Below, piece by piece: positions 8,112 to 16,018 of a DNA stretch of 29,780 nt. The notes below the pieces were generated by a model. The model saw nothing but the letters and a program-made list of their open reading frames with translations, searched no databases and was not told the DNA's origin. The position numbers and the translations under genes were made by a program. Every line of letters starts with the position of its first letter. Within the stretch, counting starts at the first letter, position 1. Origin of the DNA: CAYWJA01 sp964458485 (GTDB taxonomy: Bacteria > Patescibacteriota > Gracilibacteria > UM-FILTER-43-11); assembly GCA_964458485.1 (NCBI GenBank), contig CAYWJA010000023.1, positions 1-29,780 on the forward strand, read 5' to 3'.

Positions 8112-8117
8112 ATTCAA

Positions 8118-8273
8118 TCAGAAAAACATTATGAATTAGCTAGTTGTTAGTCTTGTTTCTTGCATAATTTAATAGTAGTAAATGCCAGATGAATAAATGC
8201 TAAATGTGAATCTCCGCCCGTACCGAACGGTACGTTCGGGCGGGTGAGATCTGAGATCTGAAATGCGAAATAT
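8118..8273. repeat. Heptamer-word element with nested GC-rich hairpin (copy 3)
   Basis: Around 8176-8272 the words AGTAAAT, GCTAAAT and GTGAATC precede, and TGAGATC twice then TGAAATG follow, a GC-rich palindrome at 8214-8243 (CCGCCC, inner GTACCG/CGGTAC, GGGCGG). The palindrome interrupts the heptamer array. The region abuts the stop of the VirD4-like gene. Nothing else is seen between 8118 and 8175. Confidence 0.7.
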
Positions 8274-10823
8274 TTATATAATCCCAAGTCTCGCCTCAAT
8301 CTCCTGATCCACAAACATCTTCTTACGCCCGTACTTCATACGAGAATATTTTTTAAGAACTTCAGCCATTTTGTCAGTTCCTTGCGGATCCCAAATCGTT
8401 TTCATAGAAAAAGGCCTGGACGTTGTATTATTAATATTTAATTTTATGTAAGCACTATAGTTGGCAATACTCAAGATATCCTGCTGAGATAAAAGCGGCG
8501 CATACTCTTTTGCTAAATATTCCGCATCATCAGCACCTACCTTAAAACTCATCATTGAACCCACGTTACCAAATACCGCATCTCTTACACGAGTGTCATC
8601 CTTACCTGTCGGTGTTTTAGTCAACTGTGAGATGTACTGATGGGCCATAATTAAGCTAAGTCGGTATTTACGCGCTTCCGATAGGATCGCGGCAAACGTA
8701 TCCGTGGCAAAGTTTTGGAATTCATCCACATACATGAAAAAGTCTTTACGATCTTTCTTGGGTATCGATTGCCTGGCCATGGCTGCCATATTTACTTTAT
8801 TTACAAAAATAAGCCCAAGTAACTGCGCATTTACATCACCAATTTTACCCTTAGACAGGTTAACAAGAAGTACTTTTTGGGTATTCATTATATCCGGTAT
8901 ATTAAATGCACTTTTTGGCTGCCCAATAATATTACGAATTGTCGTATTGGTAATGAATGGCCCAAATTTTGAACTAAAATACGGAATCATTTCCTGTTTT
9001 TCACGCTCACCTGTACTAGCATACTCATGATCCCAGAATGATTTAACAACTGCATTTTGGACTTTTGTTAGTTTATGTTTTAGAAATTCGGCATCTGTAA
9101 ACATACGCGGAACATCGAGTAGTGTTGCACCTTCTTCCTCATCCTCCATTAAACTCAAACACGCATTGCGGAAGTAGTGCTGAATACGCGGACCGAATAT
9201 TTCATCACCAAATAGTTTAATAAAAATTTCCATAGCATCGAGTGACGCCCTATCTTTTTCCTCCGCAGTATGAGCTTCCAATAAGTTAAGCCCCATAGGC
9301 CTTTCATTATCTGAAGGATCAAATACAACAACATCCTTAGCCCTCTCTTTATTAACAATTTTAAGTGTATCTTCCACCAAATCTCCATGCGGATCAATTA
9401 AACATATTCCATCCCCATTCCAAATATCCTGACGTGCCTGATAACTCAAAAGCACAGATTTACCAGTACCGGATTTACCAATTATATATTCATGTCTTGT
9501 TCTGTCATCTCGCATTATCTTTATGTCACGCTGTTCCCCTCTGTACATACTCCTTCCAATAACAATTCCTTCAGTAGGTAAGTCTACAGGTGGTGGTAAA
9601 ACTTTATACGACAACCATTTAATAATAGGTATTGCATTATATTTTGAATCAGGGAAGTGAATAATCGAAGCTAATTCATTCTGCACAAATAAAGACTGTG
9701 AATGTAGAATGCCTGGTATGCGATGTTCAAATAGATATTTAAGAAGCGGGTTATTAATGGAGTCAATTGGAAGAATACGTCTGTTCTGAAACCAATTTAA
9801 ATAAGCATCATGATACACACTAAATGCCACATTCATATTATTTGTAATCTCAATCGCCCTCTGATCACTATCTGCAACACCAAAAATACGGATTGAAGTA
9901 TCAAAACCAATCTGGCCTGCTTTTTCACCAATTTTTTTATAAGCTTCTTCTTTTGCTGCCAGCATACGCACATAAGAATCTCCTCCGCTTGCACCAGGTG
10001 CATTACTTCCTTTTCCGGGAGCCATAAAACGTATTGCGTTTATTAATAAGCCAAGAATCGGACCAATTATTGGTATAGGTATTTTCCATGGCAATGCCCT
10101 CTTTTTAAAAAGTAAAGTACCAACCCTCTCAGTCTGTTTGCGCCAACCCTCTGATGCGACGGGGTTGATTATCATCTGTAGTGCAGCTTTCTCCCCATCC
10201 TGAAGCTTGGAAAGGACATTCGCTATATCATTAAGCGGGTCAGCTTCCATAGTTTTATATGTAGTGATTGGAAACCAGTAATCCCTTTTTGTATACATGT
10301 AATACCCCCTTACCTTTTTACCTTTTTCAAAAAGTGCATAAGGTTCTTTAGAGGACTGTATATCTGCATCTTTATAGAAAGTTGTAATTTGTTTTTCCAG
10401 AATCCTCTGATAATACTCATTTACCACTACATAAAAACTTAATTCATGGTTTTCCAGAAATAATTCAAACGAGACATTATCTGCCTGCCATATTTTAGTT
10501 TTAATAGTATTCAATAAATTCATTTCACGTATTTCATACAGAGCCCTGTATAACTGCGCCATTATAGCTACTTTTTCCTTAAAGTCTTTCTCTGTACGTT
10601 TTTCCTGATCTATTTTGGAATCACTCCTCGGCAAAGTCACTTTCATATAAACCAAGTGTTTTTTTAGATAATGAAGATTAATAATCCGTGCGATTTTTAT
10701 AGCATATTTCACAAAATACCAAAAAACGATGGCCGCTACGATCCATTTCCATCCACCGTCTTTCACCCACATTAACCACGTCATCACCAACCCTAGTTTT
10801 GTTTTTATTTGATCTGGGTTCAT
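8274..10823 (-). CDS. VirD4/TraG-like (type IV coupling-protein) ATPase with N-terminal membrane anchor
   Basis: The product is an 849-residue membrane-anchored P-loop ATPase. A hydrophobic helix lies near residues 24-43. A second hydrophobic stretch near 230-250 (PIPIIGPILGLLINAI) may also contact the membrane. The motor domain has Walker A GKSGTGKS at 449-456, GICLIDPHGDLVE just after it, and Walker B YVDEFQNF with D700-E701. By family it pumps DNA or protein through a membrane channel, or is a HerA/VirB4-type motor. No relaxase, VirB or pilus genes are in the window, so conjugation is not supported and a housekeeping DNA-uptake or secretion role is possible. The start at 10823 (MNPDQIK) is preferred over the ATG at 10844, whose extra seven codons fall in a repeat. 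Confidence 0.85.
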   Translation of the reverse strand: MNPDQIKTKLGLVMTWLMWVKDGGWKWIVAAIVFWYFVKYAIKIARIINLHYLKKHLVYMKVTLPRSDSKIDQEKRTEKDFKEKVAIMAQLYRALYEIREMNLLNTIKTKIWQADNVSFELFLENHELSFYVVVNEYYQRILEKQITTFYKDADIQSSKEPYALFEKGKKVRGYYMYTKRDYWFPITTYKTMEADPLNDIANVLSKLQDGEKAALQMIINPVASEGWRKQTERVGTLLFKKRALPWKIPIPIIGPILGLLINAIRFMAPGKGSNAPGASGGDSYVRMLAAKEEAYKKIGEKAGQIGFDTSIRIFGVADSDQRAIEITNNMNVAFSVYHDAYLNWFQNRRILPIDSINNPLLKYLFEHRIPGILHSQSLFVQNELASIIHFPDSKYNAIPIIKWLSYKVLPPPVDLPTEGIVIGRSMYRGEQRDIKIMRDDRTRHEYIIGKSGTGKSVLLSYQARQDIWNGDGICLIDPHGDLVEDTLKIVNKERAKDVVVFDPSDNERPMGLNLLEAHTAEEKDRASLDAMEIFIKLFGDEIFGPRIQHYFRNACLSLMEDEEEGATLLDVPRMFTDAEFLKHKLTKVQNAVVKSFWDHEYASTGEREKQEMIPYFSSKFGPFITNTTIRNIIGQPKSAFNIPDIMNTQKVLLVNLSKGKIGDVNAQLLGLIFVNKVNMAAMARQSIPKKDRKDFFMYVDEFQNFATDTFAAILSEARKYRLSLIMAHQYISQLTKTPTGKDDTRVRDAVFGNVGSMMSFKVGADDAEYLAKEYAPLLSQQDILSIANYSAYIKLNINNTTSRPFSMKTIWDPQGTDKMAEVLKKYSRMKYGRKKMFVDQEIEARLGII

Positions 10824-10830
10824 AATTCTT

Positions 10831-10915
10831 AGTCTCAAGTGCATGCCTCATGTCTCAAGGGCTATCAATCAATTACTTGAGACTTGCACATGAGATTTGA
10901 GACTATTGAGACTAT
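10831..10915. repeat. Palindromic word repeat (TTGAGACT family) in the ATPase leader
   Basis: AGTCTCAAGTGC and CATGTCTCAAG on the left are mirrored by CTTGAGACTTGCAC, CATGAGA and two TTGAGACTA words on the right, forming a long imperfect hairpin. It lies in the predicted leader of the VirD4-like gene. A related short copy is at 28281-28311. Confidence 0.65.
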
Positions 10916-10969
10916 ATTTAATCTCTATATTATACCAAATTTTCTCTCTGAACACAAGAGGGAAATAGC
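10916..10969 (-). promoter_or_regulatory. Promoter module copy 1, upstream of the VirD4-like gene
   Basis: On the minus strand TTGTGT (10957-10952), a 17-nt spacer and TATAAT (10934-10929) form a good promoter. The surrounding 53 bp is almost identical to 12148-12200. The predicted leader to 10823 is about 98 nt and contains the TTGAGACT-family palindrome. Confidence 0.7.
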
Positions 10970-10976
10970 TTTATAA

Positions 10977-11021
10977 CAAAAAAACAACTCTTAACTAAAA
11001 TTAAGCATAAATCAATGAGTT
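10977..11021 (-). terminator. Possible terminator of the 11021 gene
   Basis: On the minus strand a weak stem (CTTAA/TTAAG with outer AACTC/GAGTT pairing) is followed by seven T residues just past the stop codon. Confidence 0.4.
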
Positions 11022-12106
11022 CATTTTTTGAGATATTTTTCAATTCCCAAAAATAAACCAAATTCAAAAAACCTACCCAATTTTATAAAATTTATTTTTT
11101 CTTTATCGCTTACTTTTGACCTATCCGGATAATAAAAATCTATTATTTTTGCTGCCTCTTTCATGGCTGGTAAGCAATCAGATGGCCCCCCTCCTTTACC
11201 TCTTATTGCTGCAAATTTAGACAATGGCACGCTGTATTCTCTAATGAAATTTCGATTTAATAAGGGCGCAAGAGATTCAATTTGTCTATACATATTGTCA
11301 GGACTTGATAGGTGTTCGTATATGGCCTTAATTCTTTTTTTTCTAGCTTTTATTTTATCTTCTATTTTTTTATCTTCTATTTTCTTGGGAGCGTTTTTAG
11401 CTTTGGAGTCGCCTGATTTTTCGTCATCCTTCCCAATCTTACCCAAAAACATTTCTGCAAAAGCAAGATTTAATTTTTCATGCATATGCTGTGGAATTTT
11501 TCCCTCATATTCTCCCTGAAATTTAGAAGGATCAATCTTCCCCAAAAACATTTCCGCAAAAGCAAGATTTAATTGCTTTTGTTTTTTGCGATCAATCCTG
11601 ACTTCATGCTCTTTAGGATGTACGGTTAATTTTTTACTACTACCATCTTTATATTTAAAAGTAATTTCAGCAGAACTATCATCTTTCTTTACTTTTACAT
11701 CAAAACCTTCTGCTTTATCTGCATATTTTGATATTTCATTCCACTGTGGCAATTTTTTTACATATTCTAAATTTCCCACAATATCTTCTTGTTTAAATGT
11801 GAATCCATGTAATCTACATAAAAATTTTTTACATAAATCATTGGATAATTTAGCAATTAATTTTATTTTTTTATATTCTTTAGCATCTGCCAATCTACAT
11901 ATTTCCTGACTTGCAGAATCAAACCTACATTTGCCCTTATAAGTAGCTTGTTCCATTAATTGTATAGCCCTTAAGCTATCATCTAAATCGTCTTTGATTT
12001 CCTTTTCTAATAACGATTGCATTTTTTCAGTTGTCTTTTTTGCATTAGTAAAAGCTGACTCATAGTCATCTAGTTTTCCTGGTTGTTTTTTTGGTGTTTT
12101 TGGCAT
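11021..12106 (-). CDS. Unknown Lys-rich protein with internal 33-residue duplication, 361 aa
   Basis: No domain recognised. The protein is very rich in Lys and Glu/Asp, soluble and mostly helical. LNLAFAEMFLGKI occurs twice exactly 33 residues apart, encoded by near-identical DNA near 11442-11475 and 11541-11574 with a 99-nt offset, so a recent in-frame duplication is likely. A Lys/Asp-rich linker follows the second copy. The C-terminal third has hydrophobic and aromatic helices. The gene has its own promoter (12189-12161), a leader of about 46 nt and a possible terminator. It is flanked by direct repeats of a 53-bp promoter module shared with the downstream ATPase gene. Confidence 0.7.
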   Translation of the reverse strand: MPKTPKKQPGKLDDYESAFTNAKKTTEKMQSLLEKEIKDDLDDSLRAIQLMEQATYKGKCRFDSASQEICRLADAKEYKKIKLIAKLSNDLCKKFLCRLHGFTFKQEDIVGNLEYVKKLPQWNEISKYADKAEGFDVKVKKDDSSAEITFKYKDGSSKKLTVHPKEHEVRIDRKKQKQLNLAFAEMFLGKIDPSKFQGEYEGKIPQHMHEKLNLAFAEMFLGKIGKDDEKSGDSKAKNAPKKIEDKKIEDKIKARKKRIKAIYEHLSSPDNMYRQIESLAPLLNRNFIREYSVPLSKFAAIRGKGGGPSDCLPAMKEAAKIIDFYYPDRSKVSDKEKINFIKLGRFFEFGLFLGIEKYLKK

Positions 12107-12147
12107 GGCAATTATTTAATTAATCATCATCGTAAATGAGTAACATA

Positions 12148-12200
12148 ATTTAATCTCTATATTATACCAAATTTCCCCTCTGAACACAAGAGGGAAATAG
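12148..12200 (-). promoter_or_regulatory. Promoter module copy 2, upstream of the 11021-12106 gene
   Basis: Minus-strand TTGTGT (12189-12184), 17-nt spacer, TATAAT (12166-12161). The 53-bp block differs from 10916-10969 at only a couple of positions and includes a short GAGGG/CCCTC hairpin overlapping the -35 to spacer. Confidence 0.7.
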
Positions 12201-12220
12201 GTGTGATGTTGTTTTTTGTG

Positions 12221-12249
12221 TTGACGGGTGAACGAATGTTTACTAAAAT
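12221..12249 (+). promoter_or_regulatory. Distal promoter candidate upstream of recJ
   Basis: TTGACG (12221-12226), 17-nt spacer, TAAAAT (12244-12249). Its predicted +1 (about 12256) falls at the base of the hairpin at 12253-12295. Confidence 0.5.
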
Positions 12250-12252
12250 ATT

Positions 12253-12295
12253 GTCTGAACCTTGATTAAAAAATCATACAAATCAAGGCTCAGAC
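12253..12295. repeat. 15-bp stem hairpin between divergent promoters
   Basis: GTCTGAACCTTGATT (12253-12267) pairs with 12281-12295 with one mismatch around a 13-nt loop. No T tract follows in either direction, so it is more likely an operator or leader structure than a terminator. Confidence 0.6.
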
Positions 12296-12318
12296 AGCTT
12301 GAGCACATAAAATAATAT

Positions 12319-12347
12319 TTGCGTATAAGTGTCAACTAGTGTATAAT
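12319..12347 (+). promoter_or_regulatory. Proximal recJ promoter
   Basis: TTGCGT (12319-12324), 17-nt spacer, consensus TATAAT (12342-12347). The expected start near 12354 gives a leader of about 17 nt with no Shine-Dalgarno before the ATG at 12371. Confidence 0.7.
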
Positions 12348-12370
12348 ACACGCCAAAACGACACAATAAT

Positions 12371-14119
12371 ATGAGCATACTTGGAAAAAAATGGGTTATC
12401 AGGAACGAAAATAAGGATATTAACCTTATTGCGAAGCTACTGCAGAATCGTGGAATCGACTCTGCGGAAAAGGTGGAATCTTTTTTTGATGCAACATTAT
12501 CTGATTTGCACGACCCTGCCTTAATGAAGGAAATGGATAAGGCAGTTGACCGTATTAAAAAGGCAATCGAAAAAAAAGAAAAAATTATGATTTTTGGGGA
12601 TTATGATGTCGATGGAATAACTGCAACTGCAATTTTATATGATTTTCTTAAAAAAACAGGGGCAGATGTTCATTATAAGCTCCCAAATCGGGCAGATGAC
12701 GGATATGGTCTGCAAGATTATTTCATAAAACAATTCAAAGACGATAATATAGATTTAATAGTTACTGTAGATTGTGGGACATCAAATGTGAAGGAGGTAG
12801 AGCTTTCTAATAAGTTAGGAATTGATGTAATTGTTACTGATCATCATACAATTCCAAAAAAACTTCCAGATGCATATGCAATAGTGAATCCACACAGAGC
12901 AGATTGTAAGTATCCAAATAAGGATATTTGTGGGTCAAGTATTTCTTATAAATTAGTTTCAGCTTTAGCCAGAGATTTATGGGATGAAGATAAGGCAGAG
13001 GAATATCTCGACTGCCAGCTTGCAGTGGTTGCGCTTGGTGTAGTGGGGGATTGTATGGCACTAACTGGGGAGAATCGAGTACTCGTCCGCGAAGGACTGA
13101 AGCGACTTATAGCAGGAAAGCATGCTGGAATACTCGCATTACTCGAAGAAGCAAATTTACCCCTCAACAAAATTACAAGTACCACTATTGGTTTCCAAAT
13201 TGGCCCTCGTATTAATGCTGCCGGTAGGCTGGATGATCCAACTTTAGCCCTTGAATTATTAATCGGTAATTTAGAAAAGGCAGCAGTTCTAAATGAATTA
13301 AATAATAAGCGAAAATACATAACTGCAAAATATGTTGATGAGGCTACATCTGATATTGAAGCAATGGATCAGTTACCGAATATTATCGTTTTGAGGAGTA
13401 AGAAGTGGCAATCAGGTCTTCTTGGTTTGATTGCCAATAGAATTTCAGAAATATATACCCGCCCAACAATTGCAATGCAGGAAAAAGAGAATGAATTCGT
13501 TGCATCGATGCGCAGTATTAATGGTTTCGATATCACATCTGCGTTACGAGAAGCAGCTGGCGATATGTTTGCAGCATTTGGAGGTCATGCGATGGCTGGG
13601 GGCTTTACATTATCAAAGGGGAAATTAAATGAATTTATAGATTTGGTAAACAAAATAGGTAAAGAAAAAATTAATCCGGACGAATTTATTAATACTTTAG
13701 ATATAGACTGCGAGGTAAGTCCGGAAGAGCTCAGTTTTGAAACATGTAATAGATTAAGCCATTTGGAGCCTTTCGGGTCTCACAATCCGGAGCCAACATT
13801 GCTTTTAAAAAATGTCCAGCTTATGGGTATTAAGCCTGTTGGGAGGGAAAAGGAACATCTCCAATTCCCAATTAAGCATGGAGATAAGACCGTAAGCTCA
13901 ATTGCCTTTCGTTTTGGCAAACATATTGATAAAATTGATCCGGTCAAACCACACGATGTTGTATGCAATATGGAAATTAATGAGTGGAATGGAATGAAGA
14001 AACTGCAATTGAGAGTAGTGGATATGAAGCCAACCCTTTGTCATCCTGAATTTAGTTCAGGATCCATAGGTAAACCAGCTAACGTAGATCCTGATCCCGA
14101 TAAAATCGGGACAGGATAA
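12371..14119 (+). CDS. recJ: Single-stranded-DNA-specific 5'-3' exonuclease RecJ
   Basis: The 582-residue protein carries the DHH phosphoesterase motifs of RecJ: GDYDVDG at 76-82, VDCGTSN near 133-139, TDHH at 156-159, and the GPRINAAGRLDDP signature around 275-290 followed by the DHHA1 and OB-type C-terminal parts. RecJ degrades single-stranded DNA 5' to 3' with Mn/Mg in recombination and mismatch or base-excision repair. Length is usual for the family. The last 25 or so residues (from CHPEFSSGS onward) are encoded by two palindromic repeats at 14043-14063 and 14088-14117 and are not part of the native fold. carA follows after 10 nt, so the two are probably co-transcribed. Confidence 0.95.
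   Translation: MSILGKKWVIRNENKDINLIAKLLQNRGIDSAEKVESFFDATLSDLHDPALMKEMDKAVDRIKKAIEKKEKIMIFGDYDVDGITATAILYDFLKKTGADVHYKLPNRADDGYGLQDYFIKQFKDDNIDLIVTVDCGTSNVKEVELSNKLGIDVIVTDHHTIPKKLPDAYAIVNPHRADCKYPNKDICGSSISYKLVSALARDLWDEDKAEEYLDCQLAVVALGVVGDCMALTGENRVLVREGLKRLIAGKHAGILALLEEANLPLNKITSTTIGFQIGPRINAAGRLDDPTLALELLIGNLEKAAVLNELNNKRKYITAKYVDEATSDIEAMDQLPNIIVLRSKKWQSGLLGLIANRISEIYTRPTIAMQEKENEFVASMRSINGFDITSALREAAGDMFAAFGGHAMAGGFTLSKGKLNEFIDLVNKIGKEKINPDEFINTLDIDCEVSPEELSFETCNRLSHLEPFGSHNPEPTLLLKNVQLMGIKPVGREKEHLQFPIKHGDKTVSSIAFRFGKHIDKIDPVKPHDVVCNMEINEWNGMKKLQLRVVDMKPTLCHPEFSSGSIGKPANVDPDPDKIGTG
14043..14117. repeat. Two palindromic repeats within the recJ 3' end
   Basis: ATCCTGAA/TTCAGGAT (14043-14050, 14056-14063) forms one hairpin. 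ATCCTGATCCCGAT with ATCGGGACAGGAT (14088-14101, 14105-14117) forms another with a 3-nt loop and one bulge. Both are translated in frame as the RecJ tail. Confidence 0.8.
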
Positions 14120-14129
14120 AAACAGAAAT

Positions 14130-15239
14130 ATGAGTCAAAAATTAAAATTAATTCTAACAGACGGCACGGAAATAACAGGTGAGTCGTTTGGCTTTTTGTC
14201 AAAAAAGAAAGATTGGTCCATCGACGGCGAAGTTGTATTTAACACAGGCATGGTCGGCTACCCCGAAACATTCACAGATCCATCTTATTGCGGTCAGATT
14301 TTAGTGTTAACATACCCGCTTATCGGAAATTACGGGGTACCAACAGATAAGGCTGTAAAAAATGTAAGTGAATTTTTGGAAAGTCAAAAAGTCCACCTAA
14401 GGGGCATAATAGTCAGTGAGTATTCAGAGGAATATTCTCATTGGCAGGCTAAAAAAAGTTTGTCTGATTTTTTAAAGAAATATAAAATTCCCGCCATTCA
14501 GAATGTAGATACTCGTGCATTAACTCAAAAACTGCGGGAGCATGGTGTGATGCTTGGCAAAATTGTTTCGGCAGATGTGTCATTTGATAAATCTATGAAA
14601 TTTATTGATCCAAATGTAGATAATCTTGCTGCAGATGTAAGCCCGGATAAAAAAGAGGTTTTATTACCAAAAGGTAAGCCAAAATGTACAGTTGCATTAT
14701 TGGATTATGGGATAAAGCACAATATTATTCGCAATTTCCTCAGTCGCGGATGTAAGGTAATCCGTTTACCATGGAATTACGATATTAAAAAATTAAAAGG
14801 AAAATACGATGGCCTATTCCTATCAAATGGTCCTGGGGATCCAAAAATGGCTATGGACTCTGTTGAATCTATTCAATATGTAATGAGTGAAAATAAGCCT
14901 ATTTTCGGCATATGTCTTGGCACCCAGCTGATGGCATTGGCTGTCGGAGCTGATACTTATAAGCTTAAATATGGCCACAGATCAGCCAATCAACCATGTA
15001 TAGATTTAGAAAACGGTCGTTGCCACATTACTTCACAAAATCATGGTTATGCTGTTGATGCAAAAACTTTACCTAAGGGTTGGAAGGTATGGTTTGAAAA
15101 TGCAAATGACGGAACCGTTGAAGGAATTAAGCATTCCAAAAAACCATGGCTTGCCGTCCAGTTTCACCCAGAAGCCAGCCCAGGCCCGGAAGACGCTGCT
15201 TATTTGTTTGATGAGTTTGTGGGCTTGTTAAAAAAGTGA
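14130..15239 (+). CDS. carA: Carbamoyl-phosphate synthase small (glutaminase) subunit
   Basis: The 369-residue protein matches CarA over its full length. The N-terminal small-subunit domain contains GEVVFNTGMVGYPETFTDPS. The C-terminal class-I glutamine amidotransferase has its catalytic triad visible: C262 in GICLGTQ, and H346 and E348 in QFHPEAS. It hydrolyses glutamine and passes ammonia to CarB for pyrimidine and arginine synthesis. No carB is in the window. It starts 10 nt after recJ. It ends on TGA exactly at the normal C-terminus, showing that TGA is a stop here. A promoter for the next gene lies in its last codons. Confidence 0.95.
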   Translation: MSQKLKLILTDGTEITGESFGFLSKKKDWSIDGEVVFNTGMVGYPETFTDPSYCGQILVLTYPLIGNYGVPTDKAVKNVSEFLESQKVHLRGIIVSEYSEEYSHWQAKKSLSDFLKKYKIPAIQNVDTRALTQKLREHGVMLGKIVSADVSFDKSMKFIDPNVDNLAADVSPDKKEVLLPKGKPKCTVALLDYGIKHNIIRNFLSRGCKVIRLPWNYDIKKLKGKYDGLFLSNGPGDPKMAMDSVESIQYVMSENKPIFGICLGTQLMALAVGADTYKLKYGHRSANQPCIDLENGRCHITSQNHGYAVDAKTLPKGWKVWFENANDGTVEGIKHSKKPWLAVQFHPEASPGPEDAAYLFDEFVGLLKK

Positions 15240-15245
15240 TACAAT
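15217..15245 (+). promoter_or_regulatory. Promoter of the tandem RHH-like genes, inside the carA 3' end
   Basis: TTGTGG (15217-15222), 17-nt spacer, TACAAT (15240-15245) preceded by TGA as an extended -10. Predicted leader to 15276 about 24 nt. Confidence 0.5.
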
Positions 15246-15275
15246 AACACACTAATATAAATTATTTTTTTTAAT

Positions 15276-15515
15276 ATGAGTGCTGAAAAAGCAAAAACAC
15301 ATAGAGTGCAACTAGACCTAGATGACGAAAGTTTTAAAGCCTTAAAAGATGCAAAAAGAGAAGGTTTTCATTCATCATATGGATCTGCCGTTGCGGAAAT
15401 GATAAGAATACAGCGAGCAGCAAAACGCCAGAGAATGCTTGACCCAGGAGCTGAGGTTACAGTCAAAGTAGATGGGGAACAGGTAGGTAATCCTGTCGAA
15501 TTTCTTGCTAGTTAA
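15276..15515 (+). CDS. Small ribbon-helix-helix-like protein, 79 aa (paralogue 1)
   Basis: The pattern is a short beta strand (HRVQLDLDDES), a helix (FKALKDAKREG) and a second helix (SAVAEMIRIQRAAKRQRM), which is what an Arc/MetJ-type ribbon-helix-helix would show. A C-terminal extension (EVTVKVDGEQVGNPVEF) is probably a beta hairpin. If so it is a dimeric DNA-binding regulator or antitoxin-like protein, though no toxin is adjacent. A paralogue follows 15 nt downstream with the same length and C-terminal GA-TV-VDGE pattern. Family call by eye only. Confidence 0.65.
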   Translation: MSAEKAKTHRVQLDLDDESFKALKDAKREGFHSSYGSAVAEMIRIQRAAKRQRMLDPGAEVTVKVDGEQVGNPVEFLAS

Positions 15516-15530
15516 TTTTATATATAAATT

Positions 15531-15773
15531 ATGAGTGGTGAAAAACCAAAAGTATACAGAAAGCAACTTGTTTTAAGTGAAACCACTTCTAATGGGTGGG
15601 ATTCTTTGAAGAAAGAACGTGGACATTTGTCAAATAATGAACTGGCAGTGAATCTGATCGGATTATATAGATTAGCTATAAGGAAAGGAATGCTTAGGAC
15701 AGGTGCCAAGATTACAGTAGAAGTAGATGGCGAAATTATTGATGGACCTTTTGAGATAGTAGGGCATTTGTGA
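15531..15773 (+). CDS. Small ribbon-helix-helix-like protein, 80 aa (paralogue 2)
   Basis: Same layout as the gene 15 nt upstream: MSGEKPKVYRKQLVLSE, two helices, then GAKITVEVDGEIIDGPFEI. The N-terminal half has diverged strongly from its neighbour, which for an RHH protein would mean a different DNA target, while the C-terminal hairpin is conserved. It is probably co-transcribed with paralogue 1, having no promoter in the 15-nt gap. It ends on TGA. Function unknown beyond probable DNA binding. Confidence 0.65.
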   Translation: MSGEKPKVYRKQLVLSETTSNGWDSLKKERGHLSNNELAVNLIGLYRLAIRKGMLRTGAKITVEVDGEIIDGPFEIVGHL

Positions 15774-15824
15774 AAAACAGTTTTTACAAATATACAATCA
15801 TTTCAAATCTTCGTCATCCGAATA

Positions 15825-15924
15825 TTGTCAAATTCCGTCCATAATAGTTTGACGACTATGTCTAGTAAAGTTATACTAACTTCGATAACTTGTCCAACTT
15901 CAAATTAGAGACAAAGTTAGACAA
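15825..15924. promoter_or_regulatory. Promoter with four TGTC-type half-sites upstream of the HTH-TM regulator
   Basis: TTGACG (15849-15854), 17-nt spacer, TATACT (15872-15877) form a plus-strand promoter with a leader of about 135 nt. Around it are two inverted pairs: TTGTCAAA (15825-15832) with TTTGACGA (15848-15855, overlapping the -35), and TTGTCCAACTT (15890-15900) with AAGTTAGACAA (15914-15924) just past +1. Operator-like. The rest of the 245-nt gap shows nothing else. Confidence 0.5.
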
Positions 15925-16018
15925 AAATTTATAAAATAATAATATACCCAAAACATAGAAAATGACCGCAAGGGCGAAGCCAAATTATAACCAAAATAAA
16001 ATTTAACCAAAAAAAACT

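Noticed and set aside
8112..8117. TTG start two codons upstream of the 7047 gene start
   Set aside because: The ATG at 8111 gives an N-terminus matching that of the left-edge gene; the TTG adds nothing.
8704..9030. Plus-strand frame of 108 residues
   Set aside because: Lies wholly opposite the conserved motor domain of the VirD4-like ATPase, which has clear Walker motifs.
8274..10823. Integrative conjugative element
   Set aside because: The coupling-protein-like ATPase stands alone: no relaxase, VirB/Tra genes, integrase or attachment sites are in the window.
10824..10844. Upstream ATG extending the VirD4-like protein by seven residues
   Set aside because: The added codons lie in the TTGAGACT-family palindrome and give MHLRLRI before a better MNPDQIK start.
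15237..15239. UGA recoded as glycine (Gracilibacteria-like code)
   Set aside because: carA ends at TGA at its canonical C-terminus and other genes stop at TGA; no conserved domain continues through a TGA.
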